Of a stretch of DNA of 23,791 nucleotides, positions 15,407 to 23,791 are shown in pieces; position 1 is the stretch's first letter, and each line of letters starts with the position of its first letter. The notes beneath the pieces are model-generated. The model searched no databases, was not told where the DNA came from, and worked only from the letters and a program-made list of their open reading frames with translations. Made by a program: the position numbers and the translations under genes. Source of the stretch: DAOVRD01 sp964605915 (GTDB lineage Bacteria; Planctomycetota; Brocadiia; SM23-32); NCBI GenBank assembly GCA_964605915.1, contig CAZSET010000029.1, positions 1-23,791 on the forward strand, given 5' to 3'.

Positions 15407-16650
15407 TTGGGAATCGCCGAACAACAAGTCGAGATCAGTCCCGAAGAGCTGCGGGCCCTGCAAGCCGCCTTCGCCCAGTTCAGCCGGCGCACCGAGGAGC
15501 TACGGTCGGCCTACGCGAACCTGCAGCGCGAGGCCGAACGGGTCAACGTGCAACTGGAAGAGGCCAACCGCGCCCTCGAGCAGAAGGTGCGCGAGCTGGA
15601 CGAGCTTTACCACTTCCAGCGAAGCATCCTGGAGAGCATTCCGACGGCGGTCGTCGTCACCGATCTGGAGGGGAGCATCAGGGCGTTTAATCCCGCGGCG
15701 GAGGGCATGTGGGGGCGCAGCCGGGACGAGGCCCTCGGCATGGATTTCCGCGACGTGATGGGCGCCCATAGCGGCCTGTTGGCAGGGACCCTGGCGGGCC
15801 ACTACCGTCGGGAGACGTTGCGAAGGGACCTGGGACGGGGAGAATCCAGGATCATATCCAGCACGGCGTGCCTGGTCGAGGACTCCTCGGGCCGGGCCAT
15901 CGGCGCCGTCCAGCTCGACCGCGACATCACGCGGCTCTGCCAGCTCGAGTCCGAGCTGTCCCAGCAGGAGAAGCTGGCCGAACTCGGCACCATGGCGGCC
16001 GGTCTGGCGCATGAGATACGCAAGCCCCTCAACGGCATCAAGGGCTTCGCCAGCCTGCTGGCACGCCGCACGCAGGCCGACGACGCCCAGCGCCGCTACT
16101 CCGGCTGCGTCGTCGAAGCCGCCGACCGGCTGGACCGAATGCTGCACAGGCTCCTCGACTTCGCCCGCCCCGACGCGCTGGACCTGCGTCCCCTGGATCT
16201 GCGCCTTGCGGCGGAGCAGGTGGCCGAGTTCGTCCGCGCCGAGGCGGCAGCCGAGCCCGTTTCCCTTGAAGTGGCGATCCCGGACGAGGCACGCATGGTG
16301 CTGGCCGACGCCGACAAGATCAAGCAGGTTCTGCTTAATCTGGTCAAGAACGGGCTGGAGGCGCTGCAAGGGGAAGGGCGGTTGCGCATCGAGGCCCGCC
16401 TTGAGCGCGGGCCCGCCGAGCGGGCCGTGTGCGCAAGCGTGATCGACACTGGCAGGGGGATGGAGGCCGAGGAGCTCGATAAGGTGCTCGAACCGTTCTA
16501 CAGCCGCAAAGAAGGCGGCACCGGGCTCGGGCTCGCCATCGTCAACCGCCTGCTACAGCTTCATGGCACGCGACTGGACATCCAGAGCCGCCCGGGTGCG
16601 GGGACGACCGTCTCTTTCCGCCTTCCGGCGGCAGCAGCAGGACAGAGTAG

Positions 16651-16654
<4 letters not shown>
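15407..16654 (+). CDS. PAS-domain histidine kinase of FlrB/FleS type
   Basis: This 415-aa soluble kinase has a coiled coil (about 12-65), a PAS domain (about 72-175: SILESIPTAVVVTDLEGSIRAFNPAAE), a HisKA domain and HATPase_c. The H-box reads GLAHEIRKPLNGIKGF with His202; the usual Asn of HEIRNPL is Lys. The N-box QVLLNLVKNGLEAL (307-320), G1 DTGRGM, F-box EPFYSRKE and G2 GTGLGLAI are all intact, so it should be active. The start is TTG 15407, preceded by a GAGGTG ribosome site with about 5-6 nt spacing; no in-frame ATG fits. It overlaps the next sigma-54 activator by ATGA, the standard arrangement of FlrB/FlrC and FleS/FleR, which control basal body and hook genes in polar flagellates. In those systems the kinase senses export-apparatus assembly; here the same is inferred. 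Confidence 0.92.
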
Positions 16655-18021
<1,367 letters not shown>

Positions 18022-18041
18022 CTCGCGCCCGGCGGAAAGAT

Positions 18042-18057
18042 TGGCATTCGGTTTGCA
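18042..18057 (+). promoter_or_regulatory. Predicted sigma-54 promoter of the flgB operon
   Basis: TGGCATT-CGGT-TTGCA matches the sigma-54 consensus, with invariant GG (18043-18044) and GC (18055-18056) correctly spaced. Transcription should start near 18068, 36 nt before the flgB ATG. Confidence 0.8.
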
Positions 18058-18103
18058 CCGCCCCCGGCTCAACAGTGGCCCACCTCGCCCAAGGAGCGCC
18101 TGA

Positions 18104-18460
18104 ATGGGACTTCTGGATGCACGAGTTCTGGTGGAACTGCTCGGCGCCGCCGAGCAGAACCACTCCGTCATCGCCAACAACCTGGCGAACCTGAACACGC
18201 CCGGATACCGGACGGTCCGCCTGCGCTTCACGGAAGAACTGGACCGGCTCCTGGACAGCCGCGGCAGACTGCGGCCGGGGCGCAGCATCACTGCGCGGCA
18301 GTACCGCCCGCTGTTCCCCGGCGTGAACGCGGACGGCAACGACGTCACGCTGGAACGCGAAGTGGTGGAACTGAACAAGAACGGGCTGAGAATGCGCATA
18401 TACCTGGCCGTGCTGGGATCGGAAGTGCAGCGACTCAGGACGGCCATAGACGGCAGATAA
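18104..18460 (+). CDS. flgB: Flagellar basal body rod protein FlgB
   Basis: FlgB is a proximal rod subunit exported by the flagellar type III system and assembled in the periplasm on the FliF-FliE base. The 118-aa product has the N-terminal rod signature: a helix ending in HSVIANNLANLNTPGYR, the conserved ANNLAN-NTPGY motif of flagellar rod, hook and axial proteins, followed by RLRFTEEL. The C-terminal half closes with ELNKNGLRMRIYLAVLGSEVQRLRTAI, the usual FlgB end helix. It is slightly short for the family (about 130-140 aa), with a compact loop. The start has AAGGAG 8 nt upstream. It is the first gene after the sigma-54 promoter at 18042 and precedes flgC by 19 nt. Confidence 0.93.
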   Translation: MGLLDARVLVELLGAAEQNHSVIANNLANLNTPGYRTVRLRFTEELDRLLDSRGRLRPGRSITARQYRPLFPGVNADGNDVTLEREVVELNKNGLRMRIYLAVLGSEVQRLRTAIDGR

Positions 18461-18479
18461 AGCCGAAGGATGGTGCGGC

Positions 18480-18884
18480 ATGGCGAACGACGCGCTGTTT
18501 CGTGCGATGGACCTTTCCGCTTCCGGCCTGCAGGCCGAGTGGGTGCGCATGCAGGTGGTCGCCAACAACATCGCGAACGCCGAGACCACCGAGACCGTCG
18601 AGGGCGGTCCCTACCGGCGCAAGCACGTTGTCTTTGCCACCGTGCTTGACGGCTTGAACGGCGTGCAGGTCAGGGGCGTCGTTTCGTCCCTGAGCGGGCC
18701 GCGGATGGTATACGATCCCAGCCATCCCGATGCCGACGAGAAGGGCTTCGTGGCCATGCCCGACGTGAACCCCTCTCTGGAGATGGTCGATCTGCTGGCG
18801 GCGAGCCGGGCGTACGAAGCCAACCTGACGTGCATGCGTAACTTCAAGCTGATCTGCGAGGAAGCCATCAAGCTGCTGAGGTAA
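18480..18884 (+). CDS. flgC: Flagellar basal body rod protein FlgC
   Basis: This second proximal rod protein, 134 aa, is exported by the type III system. The N-terminal signature is MQVVANNIANAETT, preceded by the amphipathic helix AMDLSASGLQAEWVR. The typical middle loop contains GPYRRKHVVF. The C-terminal end is the FlgC-type VNPSLEMVDLLAASRAYEAN, whose MVDL-ASRAYEAN motif is shared by rod and hook proteins. Length fits the family. A purine-rich AAGGATGG lies upstream of the start. It is followed after 5 nt by fliE and forms the conserved flgBC-fliE block. Confidence 0.95.
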   Translation: MANDALFRAMDLSASGLQAEWVRMQVVANNIANAETTETVEGGPYRRKHVVFATVLDGLNGVQVRGVVSSLSGPRMVYDPSHPDADEKGFVAMPDVNPSLEMVDLLAASRAYEANLTCMRNFKLICEEAIKLLR

Positions 18885-18889
18885 GCGCC

Positions 18890-19198
18890 GTGGAACCCAC
18901 GCACATAACGCCAAACGGCATGGGGCCTGCAGCCGGATCCCTTTCGGGCGCTGCCGGCGCCGCCGCCGGAAAGGGCCAGCCGGGCTTCAAGGAAGCGCTC
19001 CAGGGCTACCTGGAACACGTCGACGGCCTCCAGCAGGAAGCCGACAAGGCGCTGGCGGACCTGGCGACCGGTAAGATGGACAACCTGCACGAACTGATCG
19101 TTGCCATCAACGAGGCGGATCTGAGCTTCCGGCTCATGATGCAAATCCGCAATAGGCTGGTCGAGGCATACAAAGAGATCATGCGGATGCAACTCTGA
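18890..19198 (+). CDS. fliE: Flagellar hook-basal body protein FliE
   Basis: This 102-aa protein is the adaptor between the FliF ring and the rod. The N-terminal third is Gly/Ala rich and flexible. The conserved C-terminal part shows FKEALQGYLEHVDGLQQEADKA, then LHELIVAINEADLSFRLMMQIRNRLVEAYKEIMRMQL, which carries the family core (xxEVMIAxxKAxLSFxxxxQVRNKLVxAYQEIMxMxx). The start is a GTG at 18890, 5 nt after the flgC stop; the flgC tail supplies a GAGG-type ribosome site. The gene is 2 nt from fliF, as expected for a tightly packed operon. Confidence 0.95.
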   Translation: MEPTHITPNGMGPAAGSLSGAAGAAAGKGQPGFKEALQGYLEHVDGLQQEADKALADLATGKMDNLHELIVAINEADLSFRLMMQIRNRLVEAYKEIMRMQL

Positions 19199-19200
19199 CC

Positions 19201-20766
19201 ATGGGTGTACTGCAAACCGTCGGAAACCAGTTCGGCCATATCTTCGGCAAGCTCAGCGCGGGCCACCGGCTGATGCTGGTGCTGCTGGGGCTCGTCTGCG
19301 CCGGCAGCCTCGTGGCAGTGGCCTTCTGGGCGGCAACGCCGGAGTACGAGATGCTCTGCACGGACCTGAGCGCAAAAGACTGCGCCGCAGTGCTGGCGGC
19401 CCTTAAGGACGCGGGCGTCCGGGGCCGGGTCACCGCCGGCGGGACGGCGGTGATGGTCCCTGCGGGCAAGGTGGAACGGGCCCGCATGGCCGCCGCCGAG
19501 AAAGGCATACCCGGCACGTCCGGCGGCTTCGAGGCATTCCGCGAGCCGAAGATCGGCATGACCCCTTTCGCGGAGCGCATCAACTACATCAGCGCGCTCC
19601 AGCAGGAGCTGGCCGCTACCATCATGTCGCTGGACGCGGTGGCCTATGCCCGCGTGCACCTGGCAGTGCCCGAGCGGTCGCTCTTCAAGGATGACGCCAA
19701 GAAGCCAACGGCCTCGGTGCTGCTTGTCGCCCAGGCGGGGCGCCAGCTCTCGGCGGGCCAGGTGCAGGCCGTGGCAAACCTGGTGGCGTCCGGCGTCGAA
19801 GGGATGGCGCCCGAGGACGTAACCGTCACCGACGACCACGGCGGAGTGTTGGCCGGGGGGGGCGAGCGCGACATGGAAATGGCCGCCGATGACCAGTTCC
19901 TCTATCGGCAGAGGGTGGAGAATTACCTGTCCAACAAGGCCGAGACGATGCTGGCGACGGTGCTGGGCTACGGACGCTGCGAGGTCAGGGTGAGCGCCGA
20001 ACTCGAATTCCAGGACATGCGTGAGACTTCGCGCCAGTACGACGACGACAAGAAGGCGCTGGTCAGCGAGCGAATCGAGAGCACCGAGTCCACCGGCTCA
20101 GCCATCGCCGTGGGCGGGCTGGTAGGCGCAGCGGCCAATGTGCCCGGGCAGCAGCAGGCCGGCGCCACGCCCGCCGGGCCTGCCGCTCAGCAGAGCACGA
20201 CTGAGAACATCGATACGCAGTATATGGTCAGCGAGTCCGTGCGCGAGATGGTCAACCGCGGCGCCACCATCAAGAGGCTGACGGTTGCGGCCCTGGTCGA
20301 CCTGTCCCCTCCGGCGTCCGAAGGGGAAGAAGGCGCAGAAACCACGGCGGCGATCCCCACGCTGGAGGACATAACTCGCGTGATCCAGGACGCGATCGGC
20401 ATCGACGAATCGCGCGGGGATTCGCTTCGGATCGTCGAGGCGCGGTTCCGTCCTCCCGCCGAGGAGTTGACCGCCCTGAAGGCGAAGCGGCTCCCTCAGT
20501 GGGCGGTGACCGCCAGCGAGTACTTCGCCATCGGCGTGGTCGGCCTCATACTGCTCTTCGTGGTCCGGCGCGCCTTCAAAGGCATCCACGGTGCTGCGCC
20601 CCAGCAGGCCATTGTGCCGGAGATCATGACGACTGGCGCGGGAGGCGGCGTGCCGGCGCGGACCAGCCAGGACGAGCTGGTGAGGCGGGAGATAGCCAGG
20701 TTCGTGGAGGCCAACCCGGACGAGGCGACACGCCTGCTTGAAGGCTGGGTGGAGGGCGAGGAGTAA
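19201..20766 (+). CDS. fliF: Flagellar MS-ring protein FliF
   Basis: FliF builds the MS ring in the inner membrane, the base of the basal body. The 521-aa product has membrane segment 1 at about 22-44 (HRLMLVLLGLVCAGSLVAVAF) and a periplasmic part with the ring-building motifs. These include VPAGKVERARMAAAEKGIPG, GGFEAFREPKIGMTPFAERI, QELAATIMSLDAVAYARVHLA, and the YccF-like block (ASVLLVAQAGRQLSAGQVQAV). Membrane segment 2 lies at about 441-457 (FAIGVVGLILLFVVRRAF). The C-terminal tail (TSQDELVRREIARFVEANPDEATRLLEGWVEG) is the FliG-binding segment. The size is near the family norm (about 520-570). ATG 19201 lies 2 nt after the fliE stop. Confidence 0.96.
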   Translation: MGVLQTVGNQFGHIFGKLSAGHRLMLVLLGLVCAGSLVAVAFWAATPEYEMLCTDLSAKDCAAVLAALKDAGVRGRVTAGGTAVMVPAGKVERARMAAAEKGIPGTSGGFEAFREPKIGMTPFAERINYISALQQELAATIMSLDAVAYARVHLAVPERSLFKDDAKKPTASVLLVAQAGRQLSAGQVQAVANLVASGVEGMAPEDVTVTDDHGGVLAGGGERDMEMAADDQFLYRQRVENYLSNKAETMLATVLGYGRCEVRVSAELEFQDMRETSRQYDDDKKALVSERIESTESTGSAIAVGGLVGAAANVPGQQQAGATPAGPAAQQSTTENIDTQYMVSESVREMVNRGATIKRLTVAALVDLSPPASEGEEGAETTAAIPTLEDITRVIQDAIGIDESRGDSLRIVEARFRPPAEELTALKAKRLPQWAVTASEYFAIGVVGLILLFVVRRAFKGIHGAAPQQAIVPEIMTTGAGGGVPARTSQDELVRREIARFVEANPDEATRLLEGWVEGEE

Positions 20767-21801
20767 ATGGCCAAGGAAGCTAAAGACCTCACCAGCGCCC
20801 AGAAGGTGGCCATGCTGCTGATGGCCCTGGAGGAAGACCAGGCTGCCGCCGTGCTCAGCCGGATGAGCGACAGCTCCGTGGGCAAGCTGTGCAAGGCGGC
20901 CGAAAGCCTCGCCGTCGCCCGGATCAGCGATGAGGAGAAACGGGACGCGCTCCAGGGATTTGTGTTGAGGCAGCGCAAAGGAGGTTTCTTCCTGGGCGAT
21001 CCGGAAGACCGGTTTCGGAAAGTGCTCGCCAAGGCCAGAGGAGAGGAGACCTCGCGCCAACTCTTCGCCGAGCCGTCGGAGGAGGCGGCCGTCCTCGAGG
21101 AGAAGTCTCCGCTGGAGTTCGTCACGAACGCACCTGAGGACCAGGTTGCCGCCGTGCTGGAGAAGGAGAGCCCCCGCTGCGTGGCCGTCCTGTTGTCCCG
21201 CCTGGCGGGCAGCAAGAGCGGCCGCATACTCAACATGCTGGAGGAGCAGCTCCGCCAGGCCGTCGTCGAGCGCATCGTCTCCAGCGAGACCGTGCCGCCG
21301 GAGATAGCCGTCGAGGTGGTGACGGCCTTCAAGGAGAAGCTGGCGCAGTTGGGCCTGCGGGCCGAGGCGGCGTCCGAGGAGGGCCGCGCCGAGGAGCTGG
21401 CCAGCATGATCGCCACTCTCGACAAGGAGTCGCAGGAGCGCGTGCTGTCCCAGATACACGAGCGCGATCCCGAACTGGGCGAGATGGTGGAGCGCTGCCT
21501 GTTCGGCTTCGAGGACCTGGTGAAGGTGGAGGGCAAGTCGATGCAGCAGCTCCTGCGCAACGTCGAGGTGCCCCAGATTGCCCTTGCCCTCAAAGGTGCG
21601 CCCCAGGAGATTCAGGATCACTTCTACAGCAACATCTCCCAGCGTGCCCGGGAGCGAGTCGAGGAAGAACGTGAGATGACCGGCCGCGTGCCGCTCTCGC
21701 AGGTGGAGCAAGCCAGGGAAGACATCATGAAGCTGGCGCGCCGCATGTACAGGGAAGGGGAGTTGGTGGTGGAGATAGGGGAGGAGCAGTATGTCGAGTA
21801 G
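20767..21801 (+). CDS. fliG: Flagellar motor switch protein FliG
   Basis: FliG, 344 aa, forms the cytoplasmic switch ring that binds FliF and receives torque from the stators. The N-domain begins LTSAQKVAMLLMALEEDQAAAVL. The middle domain carries a diverged form of the usual EHPQ motif: ESPRCVAVLLSRL (134-146). The C-domain has the MFxFEDL-like LFGFEDLVKVEGKSMQQLLRNVE (245-267), then IALALKGAP and the torque helix region ending in SQVEQAREDIMKLARRMYREGELV. Family length is about 330-345. The start follows the fliF stop directly (TAA then ATG). The last 11 nt overlap the start of fliH, which implies coupled translation. Confidence 0.96.
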   Translation: MAKEAKDLTSAQKVAMLLMALEEDQAAAVLSRMSDSSVGKLCKAAESLAVARISDEEKRDALQGFVLRQRKGGFFLGDPEDRFRKVLAKARGEETSRQLFAEPSEEAAVLEEKSPLEFVTNAPEDQVAAVLEKESPRCVAVLLSRLAGSKSGRILNMLEEQLRQAVVERIVSSETVPPEIAVEVVTAFKEKLAQLGLRAEAASEEGRAEELASMIATLDKESQERVLSQIHERDPELGEMVERCLFGFEDLVKVEGKSMQQLLRNVEVPQIALALKGAPQEIQDHFYSNISQRARERVEEEREMTGRVPLSQVEQAREDIMKLARRMYREGELVVEIGEEQYVE

Positions 21802-22450
21802 GCCGTCCAGGTTGCGCTTCAGTCGACCTCTGCGCGCGGTGAGCCTGGCCACGGCGTCTGTGCGGCAGGCCCGCCCCGAACGCGTGGCCTCCGTGGCAGA
21901 GATGCAGCTTGCGGAACGCCGGCGCGACCTCGATCGGCAGGCACTGGAACTGGCCCGCGGGCAGGAGGAGCTGGCCAGGCGGGAAGCCGAACTGGCAGAG
22001 ACAGAGGCGCAGCTCAACGAAAGGCTCGAACGGCTGGCGGCCCTCATAAGCAGCGTCCACAAGGAAAAGCTGGAGATGCTCGAGGCCAACGAGGAAGAGA
22101 TCGTTTCCTTCAGCCTGAGCATAACCCAGAAAGTCCTTCAGTACGAGATCGAGAACGGGCGGTACAAGATCGAGGAGGTCGTCCGGTCGGCCTTGCGTGC
22201 CGTCCGCGACAGGGGACCGATCTCCGTTCGCGTCAACCCGCGGGACCTCGACATGGCCAGGGCAGCGGTCGAGAAACTGGCGAAGTCGTTCGGGACCACC
22301 CGGATCAACACGATCCCGGACGAGTCCATTCCGCTCGCCTCGTGCTGCATAGAGACGGACTCGGGCAAGGTGTTCAGCGAGATACCGGGAAGGTTGAAAG
22401 CTATAGAACGCAGCTTGCTGAGGAAGAACGGAGACTCGGATGGCGTTTGA
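21791..22450 (+). CDS. fliH: Flagellar export ATPase regulator FliH
   Basis: This 219-aa protein binds FliI and tethers it to the export gate. The first 30 residues are basic. Residues about 38-95 form a charged coiled coil (ERRRDLDRQALELARGQEELARREAELAE and similar), and the C-terminal half is the globular FliH/YscL-type domain: VSFSLSITQKVLQYEI, VVRSALRAVRDRGPISVRVNPRDLDMA, and SIPLASCCIETDSGKVFSEIPGRL, the last being the beta-strand core of the family. The position between fliG and fliI is the standard one. The start overlaps fliG by 11 nt and the end overlaps fliI by 11 nt. Confidence 0.9.
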   Translation: MSSRPSRLRFSRPLRAVSLATASVRQARPERVASVAEMQLAERRRDLDRQALELARGQEELARREAELAETEAQLNERLERLAALISSVHKEKLEMLEANEEEIVSFSLSITQKVLQYEIENGRYKIEEVVRSALRAVRDRGPISVRVNPRDLDMARAAVEKLAKSFGTTRINTIPDESIPLASCCIETDSGKVFSEIPGRLKAIERSLLRKNGDSDGV

Positions 22451-23768
22451 CCTGAAGCAGTATCAGGACAGGATCACCGGGCTGGACTGCATGGCCTACG
22501 AGGGCGAGATCAAGCGCGTCACCGGCTCGATTATCGAGGCCAAGGGACCGACCGTGGCGGTCGGGCAGCTATGCGTGATCCACACGCGCAGGGCCCGGAT
22601 CGACCGGACCGTCAAGGCCGAGGTCGTCGGCTTTCGGGAGCACACCACCATCCTGATGCCGCTGGAGAAGCTGAACGGCGTTCAGGCCGGCGACCGCGTC
22701 GTGTCCGCCTACACGCCCCTGGAGGTGGGCCTGGGGACCGACCTTCTCGGCCGGATCCTGGACGGACTGGGCGACCCGATGGACGAGGGCGGGCCGATCC
22801 TCTGCCCCGACAGCGCGCCCATCGACAAGCCGGCGCCCCACCCGCTGAAACGCCCCGAGATACGCGAGCCGTTCCTGACGGGCATACGCGCGATCGACGC
22901 TCTGATGACCCTCGGCAAGGGCCAGAGGACCGGCATATTCTCCGGAAGCGGGGTGGGCAAGAGCACGCTGCTGGGCGAGGTGGCCCGCTATGCCCAGGCC
23001 GACGCGAACGTCATCGCCCTGGTCGGCGAGCGCGGCCGGGAGGTCGGGCAGTTCATCAATGAGAAGCTGGGCGCCGAGGGCCTGCGCAAATCCGTGGTGG
23101 TCGTGGCGACGGCTGACGCGCTCCCCCTGCTGAAGGTGAAGGCTGCCCTGACCTCAACCGCCATAGCCGAGTACCTGCGCGACTGCGGGATGGACGTGCT
23201 CTACATGATGGATTCGATAGCGCGAGTGGCGACGGCGCAGCGAGAGATAGGCCTGGCCGCAGGCGAGCCGCCCACCAGTCGCGGATACCCGCCGTCGACC
23301 TTCTCGCTGATCCCCGCCCTGACCGAGAGGCTCGGCAATTCCGAGAAGGGCAGCATAACGGGCGTCTATACCGTGCTGGTGGAGCGCGACGACTTCACCG
23401 AGCCTGTGGCGGATGCCGTCAGGGCAACCCTGGACGGGCACATCGCACTGGCGAGGCGCCTGGCCGACCGCGGCCATTACCCGGCCATCGACGTGCTGGG
23501 CAGCGTGAGCCGGATGATGCGGTCCGTGGTCAGTGAAGACCACCTGGCTATGGTCCTGAAGTTCAAGACCATCCTGAGCATCTATCAGGAGGCCGAAGAC
23601 CTGATAAAGATCGGCGCCTACACGAAAGGGACCAGCCCCGAGATAGACCGGGCCATGGAGCTGATGCCGGAGGTTAACGCCTTCCTGTGCCAGCGGATCG
23701 GCCAAAGGGAATCGCTGGACGGCGCCCTCCAGAAGCTGAAGACCATAACGGAGCGATGGGATTTCTGA
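22440..23768 (+). CDS. fliI: Flagellar type III export ATPase FliI
   Basis: FliI is the export ATPase related to the F1 beta subunit; it is a 442-aa cytoplasmic hexamer. It has an N-terminal beta domain (about 1-95), and a catalytic domain with the P-loop GSGVGKST (169-176), the catalytic glutamate in GERGREV (near 197), Walker B VLYMMDSIAR, and the highly conserved block SRGYPPSTFSLIPALTERLG. The C-terminal helical domain ends ...LKTITERWDF. All catalytic residues are present. The start overlaps fliH by 11 nt. The gene is complete. Only 23 bases follow, so fliJ, usually next, cannot be seen. Family assignment is unambiguous; F1 beta and Rho relatives are excluded by the flagellar gene order and the SRGYPPS signature. 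Confidence 0.97.
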   Translation: MAFDLKQYQDRITGLDCMAYEGEIKRVTGSIIEAKGPTVAVGQLCVIHTRRARIDRTVKAEVVGFREHTTILMPLEKLNGVQAGDRVVSAYTPLEVGLGTDLLGRILDGLGDPMDEGGPILCPDSAPIDKPAPHPLKRPEIREPFLTGIRAIDALMTLGKGQRTGIFSGSGVGKSTLLGEVARYAQADANVIALVGERGREVGQFINEKLGAEGLRKSVVVVATADALPLLKVKAALTSTAIAEYLRDCGMDVLYMMDSIARVATAQREIGLAAGEPPTSRGYPPSTFSLIPALTERLGNSEKGSITGVYTVLVERDDFTEPVADAVRATLDGHIALARRLADRGHYPAIDVLGSVSRMMRSVVSEDHLAMVLKFKTILSIYQEAEDLIKIGAYTKGTSPEIDRAMELMPEVNAFLCQRIGQRESLDGALQKLKTITERWDF

Positions 23769-23791
23769 CTGCCGCTGAAGCGCGCTAGCCG

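Noticed and set aside
20098..22122. Long minus-strand open frame across fliF, fliG and fliH
   Set aside because: Shadow of three unmistakable flagellar genes; Ser/Arg/Leu-rich product without motifs.

Overview
The window is a GC-rich bacterial flagellar locus. Almost every gene belongs to the flagellar filament, its chaperones, its regulators or the basal body and export apparatus. The gene order, the strongly predicted sigma-54 promoters, the large TPR proteins and a small Cys-rich protein coupled to flgM suggest a Planctomycetota-like or related deep-branching Gram-negative lineage. That placement is an impression from protein style, not from a marker gene. No rRNA, tRNA, CRISPR array, insertion sequence or other mobile element was found.

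Layout. (1) Positions 2-2924, plus strand: a 5'-truncated sugar or choline-type nucleotidyltransferase, then a GT2 glycosyltransferase with a TPR tail. They lie next to the filament genes, so they are candidates for making or attaching a flagellin modification. (2) Positions 2908-6676, minus strand: flagellin fliC with a sigma-28-like promoter and a very clean terminator, then fliD-fliS from their own predicted sigma-54 promoter. (3) Positions 6788-8164, minus strand: an NtrC-type sigma-54 activator, separated by about 0.5 kb of apparently non-coding DNA from (4) a short plus-strand unit, flgM and a 65-aa Cys-rich protein, with its own sigma-54 promoter. (5) Positions 9460-18021, plus strand: an eight-gene operon behind another sigma-54 promoter. 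It encodes a soluble histidine kinase, a response regulator with a degenerate RsbW-like tail, a STAS protein, a membrane-anchored TPR protein with an STN-like domain, a secreted TPR-like protein, a FlgN-like coiled-coil protein, and an FlrB/FlrC-type PAS kinase and sigma-54 activator pair. (6) Positions 18042-23768, plus strand: flgB-flgC-fliE-fliF-fliG-fliH-fliI behind a fourth sigma-54 promoter.

Working together (inference). The two NtrC-type activators would drive the four sigma-54 promoters, which build the basal body and export gate and also express FlgM, FliD and FliS. FlgM would hold sigma-28 (not encoded here) until the hook is complete, after which sigma-28 transcribes fliC. The least explained part, and the best candidate for something undescribed, is positions 9633-15397. 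There, kinase, response regulator and STAS genes that look like a partner-switching module share an operon with two TPR proteins predicted to lie in the envelope and the FlrB/FlrC pair, suggesting a link between envelope assembly and gene expression.
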